A stretch of DNA of 64,000 nt from Brenneria roseae subsp. roseae (GTDB taxonomy: Bacteria; Pseudomonadota; Gammaproteobacteria; Enterobacterales; Enterobacteriaceae): assembly GCF_003115845.1 (NCBI RefSeq), contig NZ_KZ819023.1, forward strand, positions 148,920 through 212,919, read 5' to 3'. How positions within the stretch are numbered: the first letter of the stretch is position 1; every line of letters begins with the position of its first letter. Positions 41,061-56,158 of this stretch are shown here, one piece after another. The notes beneath the pieces are model-generated. The model had not been told where the DNA came from and ran no database searches. It saw only the letters and a list, made by a program, of their open reading frames with translations. Both the position numbers and the translations under genes were made by a program.

Positions 41061-42089
41061 ATGAAACGCGCATTTACTTTACTTGGTATGGTCTTGGCGA
41101 CATATCTGGCGGGCAGTAGCGTTGCCAGTGCGACGGAGTATCCATTACCACCGCCTGATAGCCGTCTTATCGGTGAGAATATCTCTTATACCGTTCCGGA
41201 CGATGGGCGTCCGCTGGAAGCCATTGCCGCTGACTTCAAGATTGGGCTGTTGGGGATGTTGGAGGCGAACCCGGGCACCGATCCCTATCTGCCGAAAGCG
41301 GGTTCCACGCTGACGATCCCTACCCAAATGTTGCTGCCTGATACGCCGCGCGAAGGGATTGTCGTCAACCTCGCAGAGCTGCGTCTGTACTATTATCCCA
41401 AAGGTAAGAACACCGTGATTGTTTATCCTATCGGGATCGGCCAACTGGGGCGTAACACGCCACTGATGACCACCACCATCCGTGAGAAGCGAGAGAACCC
41501 GACCTGGACGCCGACAGCCAATATTCGTAAACACTATCTTGAAGAACAGGGGATCACGCTGCCCGCCGTGGTACCGGCCGGGCCGGATAATCCGATGGGA
41601 TTGCATGCCCTGCGTCTGGCGGCGCATGGCGGCGTTTACCTGCTGCATGGCACCAATGCCAATTTCGGTATCGGCATGCGCGTCAGCTCAGGGTGTATCC
41701 GCTTGCGGCCCGAGGATATCAAGGCGTTGTTCGATGACGTGCCTGTCGGAACCCGCGTACAGATCGTTAACGACGCCATCAAGACCTCGGTTGAGCCCGA
41801 CGGTAAACGTTATGTGGAAGTTCACCAGCCGTTGTCTAAAACCGATAAAGATGATCCGCAAACCATGCCGATCAACATTAATGCCAAAAACAAGAAATTT
41901 ATTGATGCGGCTGATACCGATTCCAGGGCCGTCGCCGATGCTATCGTACGTCGCTCAGGGATGCCGATTCTGGTGAACGTGGGACAAGACATCAATACTT
42001 ACGAGGAAGCGCCGGTGCAATTCGCCGCAGATGACGCTGAAACGCATCAGGCGGCCCCTATTACCGCAATCAGTGCATCGGCTCAATAA
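41061..42089 (+). CDS. ldtE: L,D-transpeptidase LdtE
   Basis: LdtE forms 3-3 cross-links between mDAP residues of peptidoglycan in the periplasm. The 342 residues begin with a signal peptide (cleavage near 'SVASA'). A LysM-like part follows ('ISYTVPDDGRPLEAIAADF'), then the YkuD domain with 'VVNLAELRLYYYPKG' and the active-site motif 'HGTNANFGIGMRVSSGCIRL', which contains the catalytic His and Cys. Its place beside lpp and pykF is the same as ynhG in E. coli. Confidence 0.95.
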   Translation: MKRAFTLLGMVLATYLAGSSVASATEYPLPPPDSRLIGENISYTVPDDGRPLEAIAADFKIGLLGMLEANPGTDPYLPKAGSTLTIPTQMLLPDTPREGIVVNLAELRLYYYPKGKNTVIVYPIGIGQLGRNTPLMTTTIREKRENPTWTPTANIRKHYLEEQGITLPAVVPAGPDNPMGLHALRLAAHGGVYLLHGTNANFGIGMRVSSGCIRLRPEDIKALFDDVPVGTRVQIVNDAIKTSVEPDGKRYVEVHQPLSKTDKDDPQTMPININAKNKKFIDAADTDSRAVADAIVRRSGMPILVNVGQDINTYEEAPVQFAADDAETHQAAPITAISASAQ

Positions 42090-42212
42090 TATGAGTCAAA
42101 CGCGCTGGCGGGGCGTTCAGTCCATCTGCGCGGGGAAGGGCAGGCTGTGACGGCGGCGTCCTGCTGACGAAAAAGGGGAACGCGGAATACCGCGCTCCCC
42201 TGAAAAGAAGGC

Positions 42213-42243
42213 AAAAAAAATGGCGCACAATGTGCGCCATTTT
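42213..42243 (-). terminator. Intrinsic terminator of lpp
   Basis: A near-perfect stem around TGGCGCACA/TGTGCGCCA ends, on the minus strand, in eight Ts (A-run at 42213-42220). The plus strand also shows TTTT, so it may serve ldtE too. Confidence 0.85.
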
Positions 42244-42262
42244 CACTACTTAACCAGTTCGA

Positions 42263-42575
<313 letters not shown>

Positions 42576-42766
42576 AATTTTTGATGAGAACATGCTTAAT
42601 TTTGATCGTTCGCTCAAAGAAGCAGCGAGTTTTACAGAATCACTAAAAAAGTAAGGAAAACAGCATTATTTTTATCGGACAAGTCTGAGGTTTTGGCAAT
42701 TAGAATTATGTGTTAACCAGAGGCGTTAATTTGGTTGCCAATGCGTGTTTGATAACAACAGAATAT

Positions 42767-42795
42767 AAAAAAGCGCCATTCAAGGCGCTTTTTTA
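42767..42795 (-). terminator. Intrinsic terminator of pykF
   Basis: AAGCGCC and GGCGCTT form a stem flanked by A and T runs, so it can work on both strands. It lies 23 bases downstream of pykF. Confidence 0.85.
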
Positions 42796-42817
42796 ATAAA
42801 TGTGTAAGCCGGCCGGT

Positions 42818-44230
42818 TTAGAGGCGGTGTACGGATGCCGTGTTGGTGGTGCCGCTGGAAACCAGTGCGCCTGAAACCATCACGACAACATCCCCTTCTT
42901 GCGCATAGCCGCTGTTTAACGCGGCGGCTTTACCGAGGCGATAGAAATCATCCGTAGAGGCGATTTCTTTGACCAGCAGCGTGTCGACGCCTTTGCTCAG
43001 CAACAGCTGACGAGCCGTGACTTCATTGGTGGTCAGCGCCAGAATTCGTGCGTTCGGGAAATACTTCCGGATGGATTTCGCGGATTTGCCGCCGCTGGTT
43101 GCTACAACGATCAACGGCGCATCCAGTTTCTCCGCGGTTTCTACTGCACCACGGCACACCGCTTCGGTAATACGCAGTTTGCCCGGAGATTTGATGGTAT
43201 CCAGACGCGATTTCATCACGGTATCGGTACGCTGGCAGATGGTTGCCATAATCGTCACCGATTCCAGCGGATATTTCCCTTTCGCGCTTTCACCAGACAG
43301 CATGACCGCGTCGGTGCCATCAATGATGGCGTTAGCCACGTCGCCCGCTTCGGCACGGGTCGGGCGCGGGTTTTTGATCATGGAATCCAGCATTTGCGTC
43401 GCGGTGATAACGACTTTGCGCGCCAAATTGCATTTTTCGATCATCATTTTCTGCGCGAAAATGACTTCTTCAACCGGAATTTCGACGCCCAGATCGCCAC
43501 GGGCGACCATGATGCCGTCAGAGGCTTCCAGAATTTCGTCGAAATTGTTCAGACCTTCCTGGTTTTCGATTTTGGAAATGATCTGAATGTGCTCGCCGCC
43601 GTGCGCTTTCAGATGCGCCCGAATCTCTTCAACGTCGGAACGTTTGCGGATGAAGGAGGCCGCAACAAAATCGACGCCTTGTTCACAACCAAAAATCAGA
43701 TCGCGTTTGTCTTTTTCAGCCAGAGCGGGCAACTGAATGGAAACGCCTGGCAGGTTAACGCCTTTGTTTTCCCCCAGATCGCCGTTGTTCAGGACTTTAC
43801 AAACCACTTCATTGCCGCCGATCGCGGTAACTTGCATACCGATCAGACCATCATCAACCAGCACGGTGTTACCGACGCTCAGGTCTTCGGTGAAACCGGC
43901 ATAGGTCACCGCAACACGGTCTTTGTTACCAACGACGTTTTGATCGGTGGTGAACGTGAATGTCTGGCCGGCGGTCAGAGACACATCCGCGCCGTTTTCC
44001 AGCTTCATGGTACGGATTTCAGGGCCTTTGGTATCCAACAGGATTGCGGCCTGTTTACCGGTTTTCGCTATAACAGAACGCAGATTTTTGATGCGTTGAC
44101 CGTGTTCGGCGTAATCCCCGTGGGAGAAGTTCAGGCGCATAACATTCATACCGGCAGTCAGCATGGTGTTCAGCATCTCTTCAGATTCTGTTTTTGGCCC
44201 GATGGTACAAACAATCTTTGTCTTTTTCAT
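42818..44230 (-). CDS. pykF: Pyruvate kinase I
   Basis: PykF converts phosphoenolpyruvate and ADP to pyruvate and ATP and is activated by fructose-1,6-bisphosphate. The 470 residues equal the E. coli length. Signatures are '[20 protein letters not shown]', '[17 protein letters not shown]', '[11 protein letters not shown]', the catalytic lysine region '[20 protein letters not shown]', and '[14 protein letters not shown]'. The C-terminal effector domain is complete. A Cra-type site lies about 245 bases upstream. Confidence 0.98.
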   Translation of the reverse strand: MKKTKIVCTIGPKTESEEMLNTMLTAGMNVMRLNFSHGDYAEHGQRIKNLRSVIAKTGKQAAILLDTKGPEIRTMKLENGADVSLTAGQTFTFTTDQNVVGNKDRVAVTYAGFTEDLSVGNTVLVDDGLIGMQVTAIGGNEVVCKVLNNGDLGENKGVNLPGVSIQLPALAEKDKRDLIFGCEQGVDFVAASFIRKRSDVEEIRAHLKAHGGEHIQIISKIENQEGLNNFDEILEASDGIMVARGDLGVEIPVEEVIFAQKMMIEKCNLARKVVITATQMLDSMIKNPRPTRAEAGDVANAIIDGTDAVMLSGESAKGKYPLESVTIMATICQRTDTVMKSRLDTIKSPGKLRITEAVCRGAVETAEKLDAPLIVVATSGGKSAKSIRKYFPNARILALTTNEVTARQLLLSKGVDTLLVKEIASTDDFYRLGKAAALNSGYAQEGDVVVMVSGALVSSGTTNTASVHRL

Positions 44231-44474
44231 ACGTTAGGTTCTACAAGTTGTGATGGATAAAAAAACGTGGGATCCGGCGGTGCAAGAGAAAACAACCTAC
44301 GGAAAAAATGCGTTTGGGAACAATCTGGATGAAACCGGTTCTTAAAGGGATAAGTATAGATGATTACCGCGAACAGATGATAAAAGCGTAACCGATCGTC
44401 GCGTATCATTAGCGGGAAAAAAGTAGGCGATGCCATTGATAATAGTAGTGTTATTGATAGCGGCACGTTGGTTA

Positions 44475-44490
44475 GCTGAAACCATTCAAT
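44475..44490 (-). promoter_or_regulatory. Cra (FruR)-type site upstream of pykF
   Basis: GCTGAAACCATTCAAT fits the Cra consensus (GCTGAAWCGWTTCA type), and pykF is a known Cra-repressed gene in E. coli. A 13-base palindrome GAAACGACGTTTC lies next to it at 44492. The rest of the 44231-44814 gap is AT-rich and shows no gene. Confidence 0.6.
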
Positions 44491-44814
44491 TGAAACGACG
44501 TTTCGTATTATAGTTATTAAGCCATGAGAAACAAGGTGGTAAAATGCAACAAAGTGAATATTTTGTCGTGTTCACGCAAAAAACCGAACGATTTGTTATT
44601 TTTACCTACCTTTGTTGCGCAACTGCACAGGAAAACGCTACCCAAACAGGAAATGCCCGTGGCAACATGCTGTCCGGGATACGATTTTTCCTGTTATTCA
44701 TGAAATAAATAACAAGAAGATGTAAATAGAATGTTTTTTCTATCGATCTGCATCACGTTTCTACGTCATTGCTGTTGAGAAGATAACAGCAAGTGATAGT
44801 TTATCCAACATTAT

Positions 44815-44843
44815 GGGTTGTTACTGCACAAGCAGGCAAAACC
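44815..44843 (+). promoter_or_regulatory. Ribonucleic antiterminator (RAT1) of the bgl-type operon
   Basis: The 29 bases start GGGTTGTTACTG and end CAGGCAAAACC, the consensus for the RNA bound by BglG/LicT proteins. The 3' end overlaps the first arm of the terminator at 44840, so protein binding would prevent terminator folding. Confidence 0.9.
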
Positions 44844-44881
44844 AGATATTCGTTTCTTGTAAACGAGTGTCTGGTTTTTTT
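44840..44881 (+). terminator. Leader terminator t1 before bglG
   Basis: AACCAGA...TTCGTTT pairs with AAACGAG...TCTGGTT around a CTTGT loop, followed by TTTTTTT. It overlaps RAT1 and lies 18 bases before the antiterminator gene. Confidence 0.88.
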
Positions 44882-44896
44882 GTTTCCAGGGCTTGA

Positions 44897-45745
<849 letters not shown>

Positions 45746-45864
45746 ATTAACGGTAGTGAAAATAAATTTGCTTTGCATCACATAATTCTTATTTGTTTTT
45801 CATAAACTACTTGCAATGCTTTCGGGTTAGGTAATAGGATTTAATAAAGTTAATTAAAAAAACA

Positions 45865-45908
45865 GGATTGTAACTGTCAGCAAGTGATACTTGTTTTCAG
45901 GCAAAACC
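45865..45908 (+). promoter_or_regulatory. Second antiterminator site (RAT2) with an expanded apical loop
   Basis: GGATTGTAACTG and CAGGCAAAACC are the two conserved RAT arms, but 21 bases separate them instead of about six. The insert contains its own 5-bp hairpin CAAGT-GAT-ACTTG. It overlaps terminator t2, so it holds the right place for the second bgl antiterminator. Confidence 0.75.
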
Positions 45909-45965
45909 TAAATCATTTTGTTCCCCGGTTATTGACGGTGAGAAAAATGATTTGGGTTTTTTTTT
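45907..45965 (+). terminator. Terminator t2 between bglG and bglF
   Basis: CCTAAATCATTTT pairs with AAAATGATTTGGG (one G-T pair) across about 24 bases, followed by nine Ts. It lies 73 bases before the permease gene. Confidence 0.9.
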
Positions 45966-46034
45966 ATCTCAAAAATAGCATTGGATGAGCATAACGTCCT
46001 GATTTATATGTGTAGTTATCAGTGTTAAGGATAG

Positions 46035-51306
<5,272 letters not shown>

Positions 51307-51346
51307 TAATGGCGCGGTAGCCTAATTGGCTCCTCGCATTGGGCAT

Positions 51347-51373
51347 ACCTTCCCTCAAATAATGGGGGAAGGT
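51347..51373 (+). terminator. Hairpin after the porin gene
   Basis: ACCTTCCC and GGGAAGGT form an 8-bp stem around about 11 bases, 40 bases after the porin stop. No T-run follows, so termination may be partial and transcripts may continue into the GH42 gene. Confidence 0.4.
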
Positions 51374-51463
51374 GGCTTCAAATGCGTTGCCTCACGCCGT
51401 TGATGCCCGGTTTACGCCGGAGGATTTCTACACCAGGCTGGCGCTGGCCTATGGAGATAAAAA

Positions 51464-53542
51464 ATGAAACAGCCTATGCGGGCAATGCCGCCCTCGCTGA
51501 GCAGAGAGGAGAATAGATCTGTCGGCGATCGGTTACTTTATGGGGTGGCTTATTACGACGAATACCTGCCCTATGATCGTCTTGATGAGGACGTCAGGAT
51601 GATGAACGCGGCGGGTATCAATGTGGTGCGTATCGCGGAATCCACCTGGAGCTCACTGGAAGTTGAAGAGGGCGTGTTTGATTTCAGCCATATTGATCGG
51701 GTGTTGAATGCGATGAATAAGGCTGAAATCAAGGTGATTGTAGGGACGCCAACCTATGCGGTACCCAGTTGGCTGGTAAAAAAATACCCGGACATTCTGG
51801 CGATAACGCCTAAAGGGCAATATAAATTCGGCCCCCGGCAGAATATGGATATCACCAATCCTGATTTTCGTCGCCATGCCGATAATGTGATCCGCGAACT
51901 CATGGCGCACGTGAAAGATCATCCCGCGGTTATTGGCTATCAGGTTGATAATGAAACCAAACATTACGATACCTGCGGCAGTCATGTACAGGCGATGTTC
52001 GTCAAACATCTGCAACAGAAATTTCCGGATTTAAAGGCATTCAATCTTGCTTTTGGCATGGACTATTGGAGCCACCGCATCAATCAATGGGATGATTTGC
52101 TGTCGGTTGATGGAACGGTAAATGCCAGCATGGGTTCTGAGTTTTCATTATTCCAGCGTCAGTTGGTTACGGAGTATCTCGATTGGCAGATTAAGCTGGT
52201 GAAAGCGTATGCACGGCCGGATCAATTTGTTACTCAGAACTTCGATTTGGACTGGCGAGGCTATTCCTATGGTATTCAGCCGCGGGTAGATCAGTTCAGT
52301 GCGGCGAAGAATCTGGATGTGGCCGGTGTGGATATCTATCACCCCACGCAGGATAAACTTACGGGAGAGGAAATCGCGTTTGGCGGTGATTTGGCCCGTT
52401 CAATGAAGCAGGGGAACAATTACTATGTTATTGAAACTCAGGCTCAGGGTTTTCCCGAATGGACGCCGTATCCGGGACAATTACGCCTACAGGCTTTCAG
52501 TCATATCGCTTCCGGAGCGAATATGGTGGCTTACTGGCATTGGAGTACAACGGCAAATTCACTAGAGACATACTGGCGCGGATTGCTGAGTCAGGATTTT
52601 CAGCCGAATGAAACTTATCAGGAAGCCAGGACTATCGGCGCAGATTTTGCCCGGCTGAGCCCGCAGTTGGTGGATCTGAAAAAAGACCACAAGGTGGCGT
52701 TGTATTTCAGTAATCAGGCCCTTACCGCGTTTAACTGGTTTAAATTCGGTTGGATGTCCACGATCGAATATAACGATGTTCTGCGGCCATTTTACAATGC
52801 GTTGTACCGCATGAACGTGGGAACGGATTTTGTCGACTCATCAACGACCGACCTTAATCGTTATTCTATGCTGGTGGTGCCGGCATTATATTCGGCCTCC
52901 GATGAGGAATTGCAACGCCTGAATGATTATGTCAGGCAGGGCGGGCACATCGTTTATACCTTCAAAAGTGGTTTTTCCGATCAGCATGTCAAAGTTCGGT
53001 CAACGCCGCAGCCCGGCATTATTTCTCAGGCGGCGGGGATTGAGTACAGCCAGGTTACGATCCCTGAAAAGGTTGGCCTGAAAGACAATCCTTATCAGGT
53101 CGGTCCGGAGGAAAATCAGGCGCGCTGGTGGATGGAACTGATCAAGCCGACAACGGCAAAAGTGCTGGCACGTTACGATCACCCGGTCTGGGGTAAATAT
53201 GCTGCCGTGACCCGTAACCGATATGGCAAGGGGGATGTCACCTATATCGGCTTCATGCCGACAGACGTCATGGTAGAAAAAATTATTGCGGAAGCGCTGA
53301 AAAATGCGGGGCTGTGGGGAAAAGATCAGCAGTTAGCCTTTCCGCTGATTGTCCGGCATAGCACGAATCGGCAGGGTAAGGCGGTGCATTTTTTGTTTAA
53401 TTACTCTGCCGGGGCGACGGACGTGACGTACCTGTGGGAAGATGGAAAAGAATTACTGAGCGGTAATCCCGTGAAGAAAAACCAGTCGCTTGTTTTGCCG
53501 GCCTGGGGAGTCAATATTGTTGAAGAGAACCTTGCCCGATAA
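51464..53542 (+). CDS. GH42 beta-galactosidase
   Basis: GH42 enzymes release galactose from short beta-galactosides, often from plant galactan or arabinogalactan. The 692 residues show 'LYGVAYYDEYLPYDRLDEDV' at the N-terminus, the acid/base Glu in 'AVIGYQVDNETKHYD' near residue 168, and the nucleophile Glu in 'YYVIETQAQGFPEWTP' near residue 326. The trimerisation and C-terminal beta domains follow. No signal peptide is visible, so it acts in the cytoplasm on unphosphorylated sugar. No galactoside transporter gene lies beside it, which leaves its source of substrate open. Confidence 0.92.
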   Translation: MKQPMRAMPPSLSREENRSVGDRLLYGVAYYDEYLPYDRLDEDVRMMNAAGINVVRIAESTWSSLEVEEGVFDFSHIDRVLNAMNKAEIKVIVGTPTYAVPSWLVKKYPDILAITPKGQYKFGPRQNMDITNPDFRRHADNVIRELMAHVKDHPAVIGYQVDNETKHYDTCGSHVQAMFVKHLQQKFPDLKAFNLAFGMDYWSHRINQWDDLLSVDGTVNASMGSEFSLFQRQLVTEYLDWQIKLVKAYARPDQFVTQNFDLDWRGYSYGIQPRVDQFSAAKNLDVAGVDIYHPTQDKLTGEEIAFGGDLARSMKQGNNYYVIETQAQGFPEWTPYPGQLRLQAFSHIASGANMVAYWHWSTTANSLETYWRGLLSQDFQPNETYQEARTIGADFARLSPQLVDLKKDHKVALYFSNQALTAFNWFKFGWMSTIEYNDVLRPFYNALYRMNVGTDFVDSSTTDLNRYSMLVVPALYSASDEELQRLNDYVRQGGHIVYTFKSGFSDQHVKVRSTPQPGIISQAAGIEYSQVTIPEKVGLKDNPYQVGPEENQARWWMELIKPTTAKVLARYDHPVWGKYAAVTRNRYGKGDVTYIGFMPTDVMVEKIIAEALKNAGLWGKDQQLAFPLIVRHSTNRQGKAVHFLFNYSAGATDVTYLWEDGKELLSGNPVKKNQSLVLPAWGVNIVEENLAR

Positions 53543-53627
53543 CAATCCGCGGATGTTATGGCAGATACATGGGCATTCAGACGTGGATGCCCGGTTCATG
53601 AATACGAAACAACAATAACGAGTTATT

Positions 53628-53696
53628 CAGACTGATGACAAAGTCCTGGCCGGCAGGCCAGGACTTTGTCATCAGTCTGACGGCCTGAAAGGCCGT
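53628..53696. terminator. 24-bp perfect palindrome plus second hairpin between convergent genes
   Basis: A 24-base arm at 53628-53651 (starts CAGACTGATGACAAAG, ends CTGGCC) pairs perfectly with 53656-53679 across a GGCA loop. A second small hairpin ACGGCC/GGCCGT follows at 53680-53696. It lies between the GH42 gene and garL, which point at each other, so a bidirectional terminator is likely, although no T-run is present. Confidence 0.6.
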
Positions 53697-53707
53697 GATT
53701 GCGTGAA

Positions 53708-54478
53708 TTACTTTTTAAACTTGTCGCTCAGCGCCTGCGTTGCGCCGCGGAACACCCCCACATCGCTGCCGACGGCGACAAAGCGGGCTCCCCACTCCAG
53801 ATAGCGGCGGGCGTCTGCCTCCACCGGCGCCAGAATACCGCTCGGTTTGCCGTGCGCCGCCGCGCGTTCCAGAATATGTCGGATCACTTTTTGCACTTCG
53901 GGATGATTCGGTTGCCCCAGATAACCCAATGCGGCGGAGAGATCGCCCGGTCCGACGAAAATGCCGTCAACCCCGGCCACGGCGGCGATGGCATCCAGGT
54001 TGTCCACGCCTTCCGGACTCTCGATTTGTACCAGAACGGTGATGTTGTCGTTAATCGTGGCGAAGTAGTTGGGTTCTGTGCCGAACGCATTGCTGCGGTG
54101 TCCTACTGACACGCCGCGAATACCGGCGGGTGGATAACGCGTCGACGCCACGGCGCGCACGGCTTCTTCTTCCGTTTCCACAAACGGGATCAGGAAATTG
54201 TAAAAACCGATATCCAGCAACCGTTTGATAATCACCGGTTCATTGCAGGGCGGGCGCACCACCGGCGCGCTGTGGCTACCTTTCAGCGCCATCAGCTGCG
54301 GAATAAACGACAGCACGTCGTTTGGCGAATGCTCGCCGTCCAGCACCAGCCAGTCGAATCCGGCCAGTCCCAGTATTTCAGTGGTGGTGGGATTTCCCAG
54401 TCCGCACCAGCAGCCGATAAGCGTTTTTTGTTGCTGCAAATCCTGACGGAAGCGGTTAGGTAAGAGCGGCGTTTTCAT
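53708..54478 (-). CDS. garL: 2-dehydro-3-deoxyglucarate aldolase-family enzyme (GarL-like)
   Basis: GarL cleaves 2-dehydro-3-deoxy- or 5-dehydro-4-deoxy-glucarate into pyruvate and tartronate semialdehyde. The 256 residues equal the E. coli length and read through at high similarity: '[19 protein letters not shown]', '[20 protein letters not shown]', the metal-ligand Glu in '[16 protein letters not shown]', and '[16 protein letters not shown]'. It is a class II HpcH/HpaI-type aldolase. Here it is the last gene of a four-gene run with a dehydratase, transporter and semialdehyde dehydrogenase, so its real substrate may differ from the E. coli one. Confidence 0.88.
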   Translation of the reverse strand: MKTPLLPNRFRQDLQQQKTLIGCWCGLGNPTTTEILGLAGFDWLVLDGEHSPNDVLSFIPQLMALKGSHSAPVVRPPCNEPVIIKRLLDIGFYNFLIPFVETEEEAVRAVASTRYPPAGIRGVSVGHRSNAFGTEPNYFATINDNITVLVQIESPEGVDNLDAIAAVAGVDGIFVGPGDLSAALGYLGQPNHPEVQKVIRHILERAAAHGKPSGILAPVEADARRYLEWGARFVAVGSDVGVFRGATQALSDKFKK

Positions 54479-54531
54479 TTTTCATCCTCAGTAATTAGCG
54501 GCTTTAAAAAACAAAGCCGCTTGTGGTGTGG

Positions 54532-56025
54532 CTATTTCGCCGTCGGCATGGCGAATTCCGGACCTTGCGCAATGCTGTCCGGCCAACGCTGCATAATGCT
54601 CTTGTAACGAGTGTAGAAACGGATCGCTTCTTCGCCGTAGGCGTGATGTTCGCCAAACAGCGAACGTTTCCATCCGCCGAAGGAGTGCCAGGCCATGGGA
54701 ACGGGGACGGGAACATTAATGCCAACCATGCCGGCTTTGATCGTGCGGGCGAAGGTGCGGGCGATACCGCCGTCACGCGTAAAGCAGACGGCGCCGTTGC
54801 CGAACTCATGGGCATTGGTCAGCTCAACCGCCTCTGCAAATGTCGTTACCCGGACGATAGACAGCACCGGTCCGAAGATCTCCTCGCGATAGATGGTCAT
54901 TTCCGGCGTGACGTCATCAAACAGCGTCGCGCCGACGAAATAGCCATTTTCCGCGCCCGGGACGCGGAAATTACGGCCGTCCACCAGCAGCCTGGCGCCT
55001 TCTTCCGTCCCTTTATCAATGTATTGGGTCACGCGTGCCTGATGTTCCGCGGTAACCAGCGGCCCCATATCGGCCTCGCTATCCGTCCCCTTGCGCACTC
55101 GCAGCTTCTCAATCCGCGGCAGCAGCTTCGCCACCAGTTCGTCGCCGACGGAACCTACCGCCACGGCGACCGAACAGGACATGCAGCGTTCTCCCGCCGC
55201 GCCATATGCCGCGCCGATCAGCGCATCCGCCGCCTGATCAAGGTCGGCGTCAGGCATAACGGTAATATGGTTCTTGGCGCCGCCTAGCGCCTGCACGCGC
55301 TTGCCATGCTGGCTGGCCTGGCGGTGAATGTATTCGGCGATCGGCGTTGAACCGACAAAGGAAACGGCCTCCACTTTAGGATGCGTCAACAGGCGATCCA
55401 CGGCGTCTTTGCCGCCTTGCACCACATTGAAAACGCCGTCCGGCAATCCGGCTTCCTTAAGCAGGCGGGCCAGCATCAGGCTGACGGACGGATCGCGTTC
55501 AGACGGCTTCAGCACGAACGTATTGCCGGTCGCCAACGCCATCGGGATCATCCACAGCGGCACCATGATCGGGAAATTGAACGGCGTGATGCCGACGCAC
55601 ACGCCAAGCGCCTGACGCAAGTTCCAGTTATCGATATTGCCGCCGATATTGTCAGAGAATGAACTTTGCAACAGGCTGGGCGCGCCGCAGGCAAACTCCA
55701 CCACTTCGATACCGCGAGTGATTTCGCCCATCGCGTCGGACAGCACTTTGCCGTGTTCACGGGTGATGATTTGCGCCAGCTCTTTACTATGTTTTTCCAG
55801 CAATTCTTTGAAACGAAACAGAACTCTGGCACGGCGCAGCGCGGACTGAGACGACCAGCCGTCAAACGCGGCGGCGGCGGCTTCGACGGCGAGATCAACG
55901 GTCGCCGGACGCGCCAACGCCACCTGAGCCACGACTTCGCCGAGCGCAGGGTTATATACCGGCTGTTGTCCGTCCTGCTCGCCTTCCACCTCTTTCCCAT
56001 TGATAAAATGTTGGATTCTTTCCAT
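54532..56025 (-). CDS. mmsA: CoA-acylating (methyl)malonate-semialdehyde dehydrogenase
   Basis: The family oxidises malonate or methylmalonate semialdehyde with NAD and CoA. From the ATG at 56025 (GAGAGGA upstream) it has 497 residues. Family marks are '[20 protein letters not shown]', '[16 protein letters not shown]', '[13 protein letters not shown]', the catalytic Cys in '[17 protein letters not shown]' near residue 285, and '[16 protein letters not shown]'. An upstream in-frame start at 56100 adds 25 residues outside the family. In this operon the likely job is to oxidise the semialdehyde released by the GarL-like aldolase, replacing the usual reductase GarR. That role is inferred. Confidence 0.88.
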   Translation of the reverse strand: MERIQHFINGKEVEGEQDGQQPVYNPALGEVVAQVALARPATVDLAVEAAAAAFDGWSSQSALRRARVLFRFKELLEKHSKELAQIITREHGKVLSDAMGEITRGIEVVEFACGAPSLLQSSFSDNIGGNIDNWNLRQALGVCVGITPFNFPIMVPLWMIPMALATGNTFVLKPSERDPSVSLMLARLLKEAGLPDGVFNVVQGGKDAVDRLLTHPKVEAVSFVGSTPIAEYIHRQASQHGKRVQALGGAKNHITVMPDADLDQAADALIGAAYGAAGERCMSCSVAVAVGSVGDELVAKLLPRIEKLRVRKGTDSEADMGPLVTAEHQARVTQYIDKGTEEGARLLVDGRNFRVPGAENGYFVGATLFDDVTPEMTIYREEIFGPVLSIVRVTTFAEAVELTNAHEFGNGAVCFTRDGGIARTFARTIKAGMVGINVPVPVPMAWHSFGGWKRSLFGEHHAYGEEAIRFYTRYKSIMQRWPDSIAQGPEFAMPTAK

Positions 56026-56158
56026 TACAGCATTTCCTCTCTCTTTCGGTTCATGGAGAAATAAATAACGCGGATTAAAACGGCGGATTTCTTTCACCAC
56101 CGCGTCTTTTCTTGCCTTGACGCCTGGCGGTATTCAGGCGTCAACCCCGGTTGGGCGA

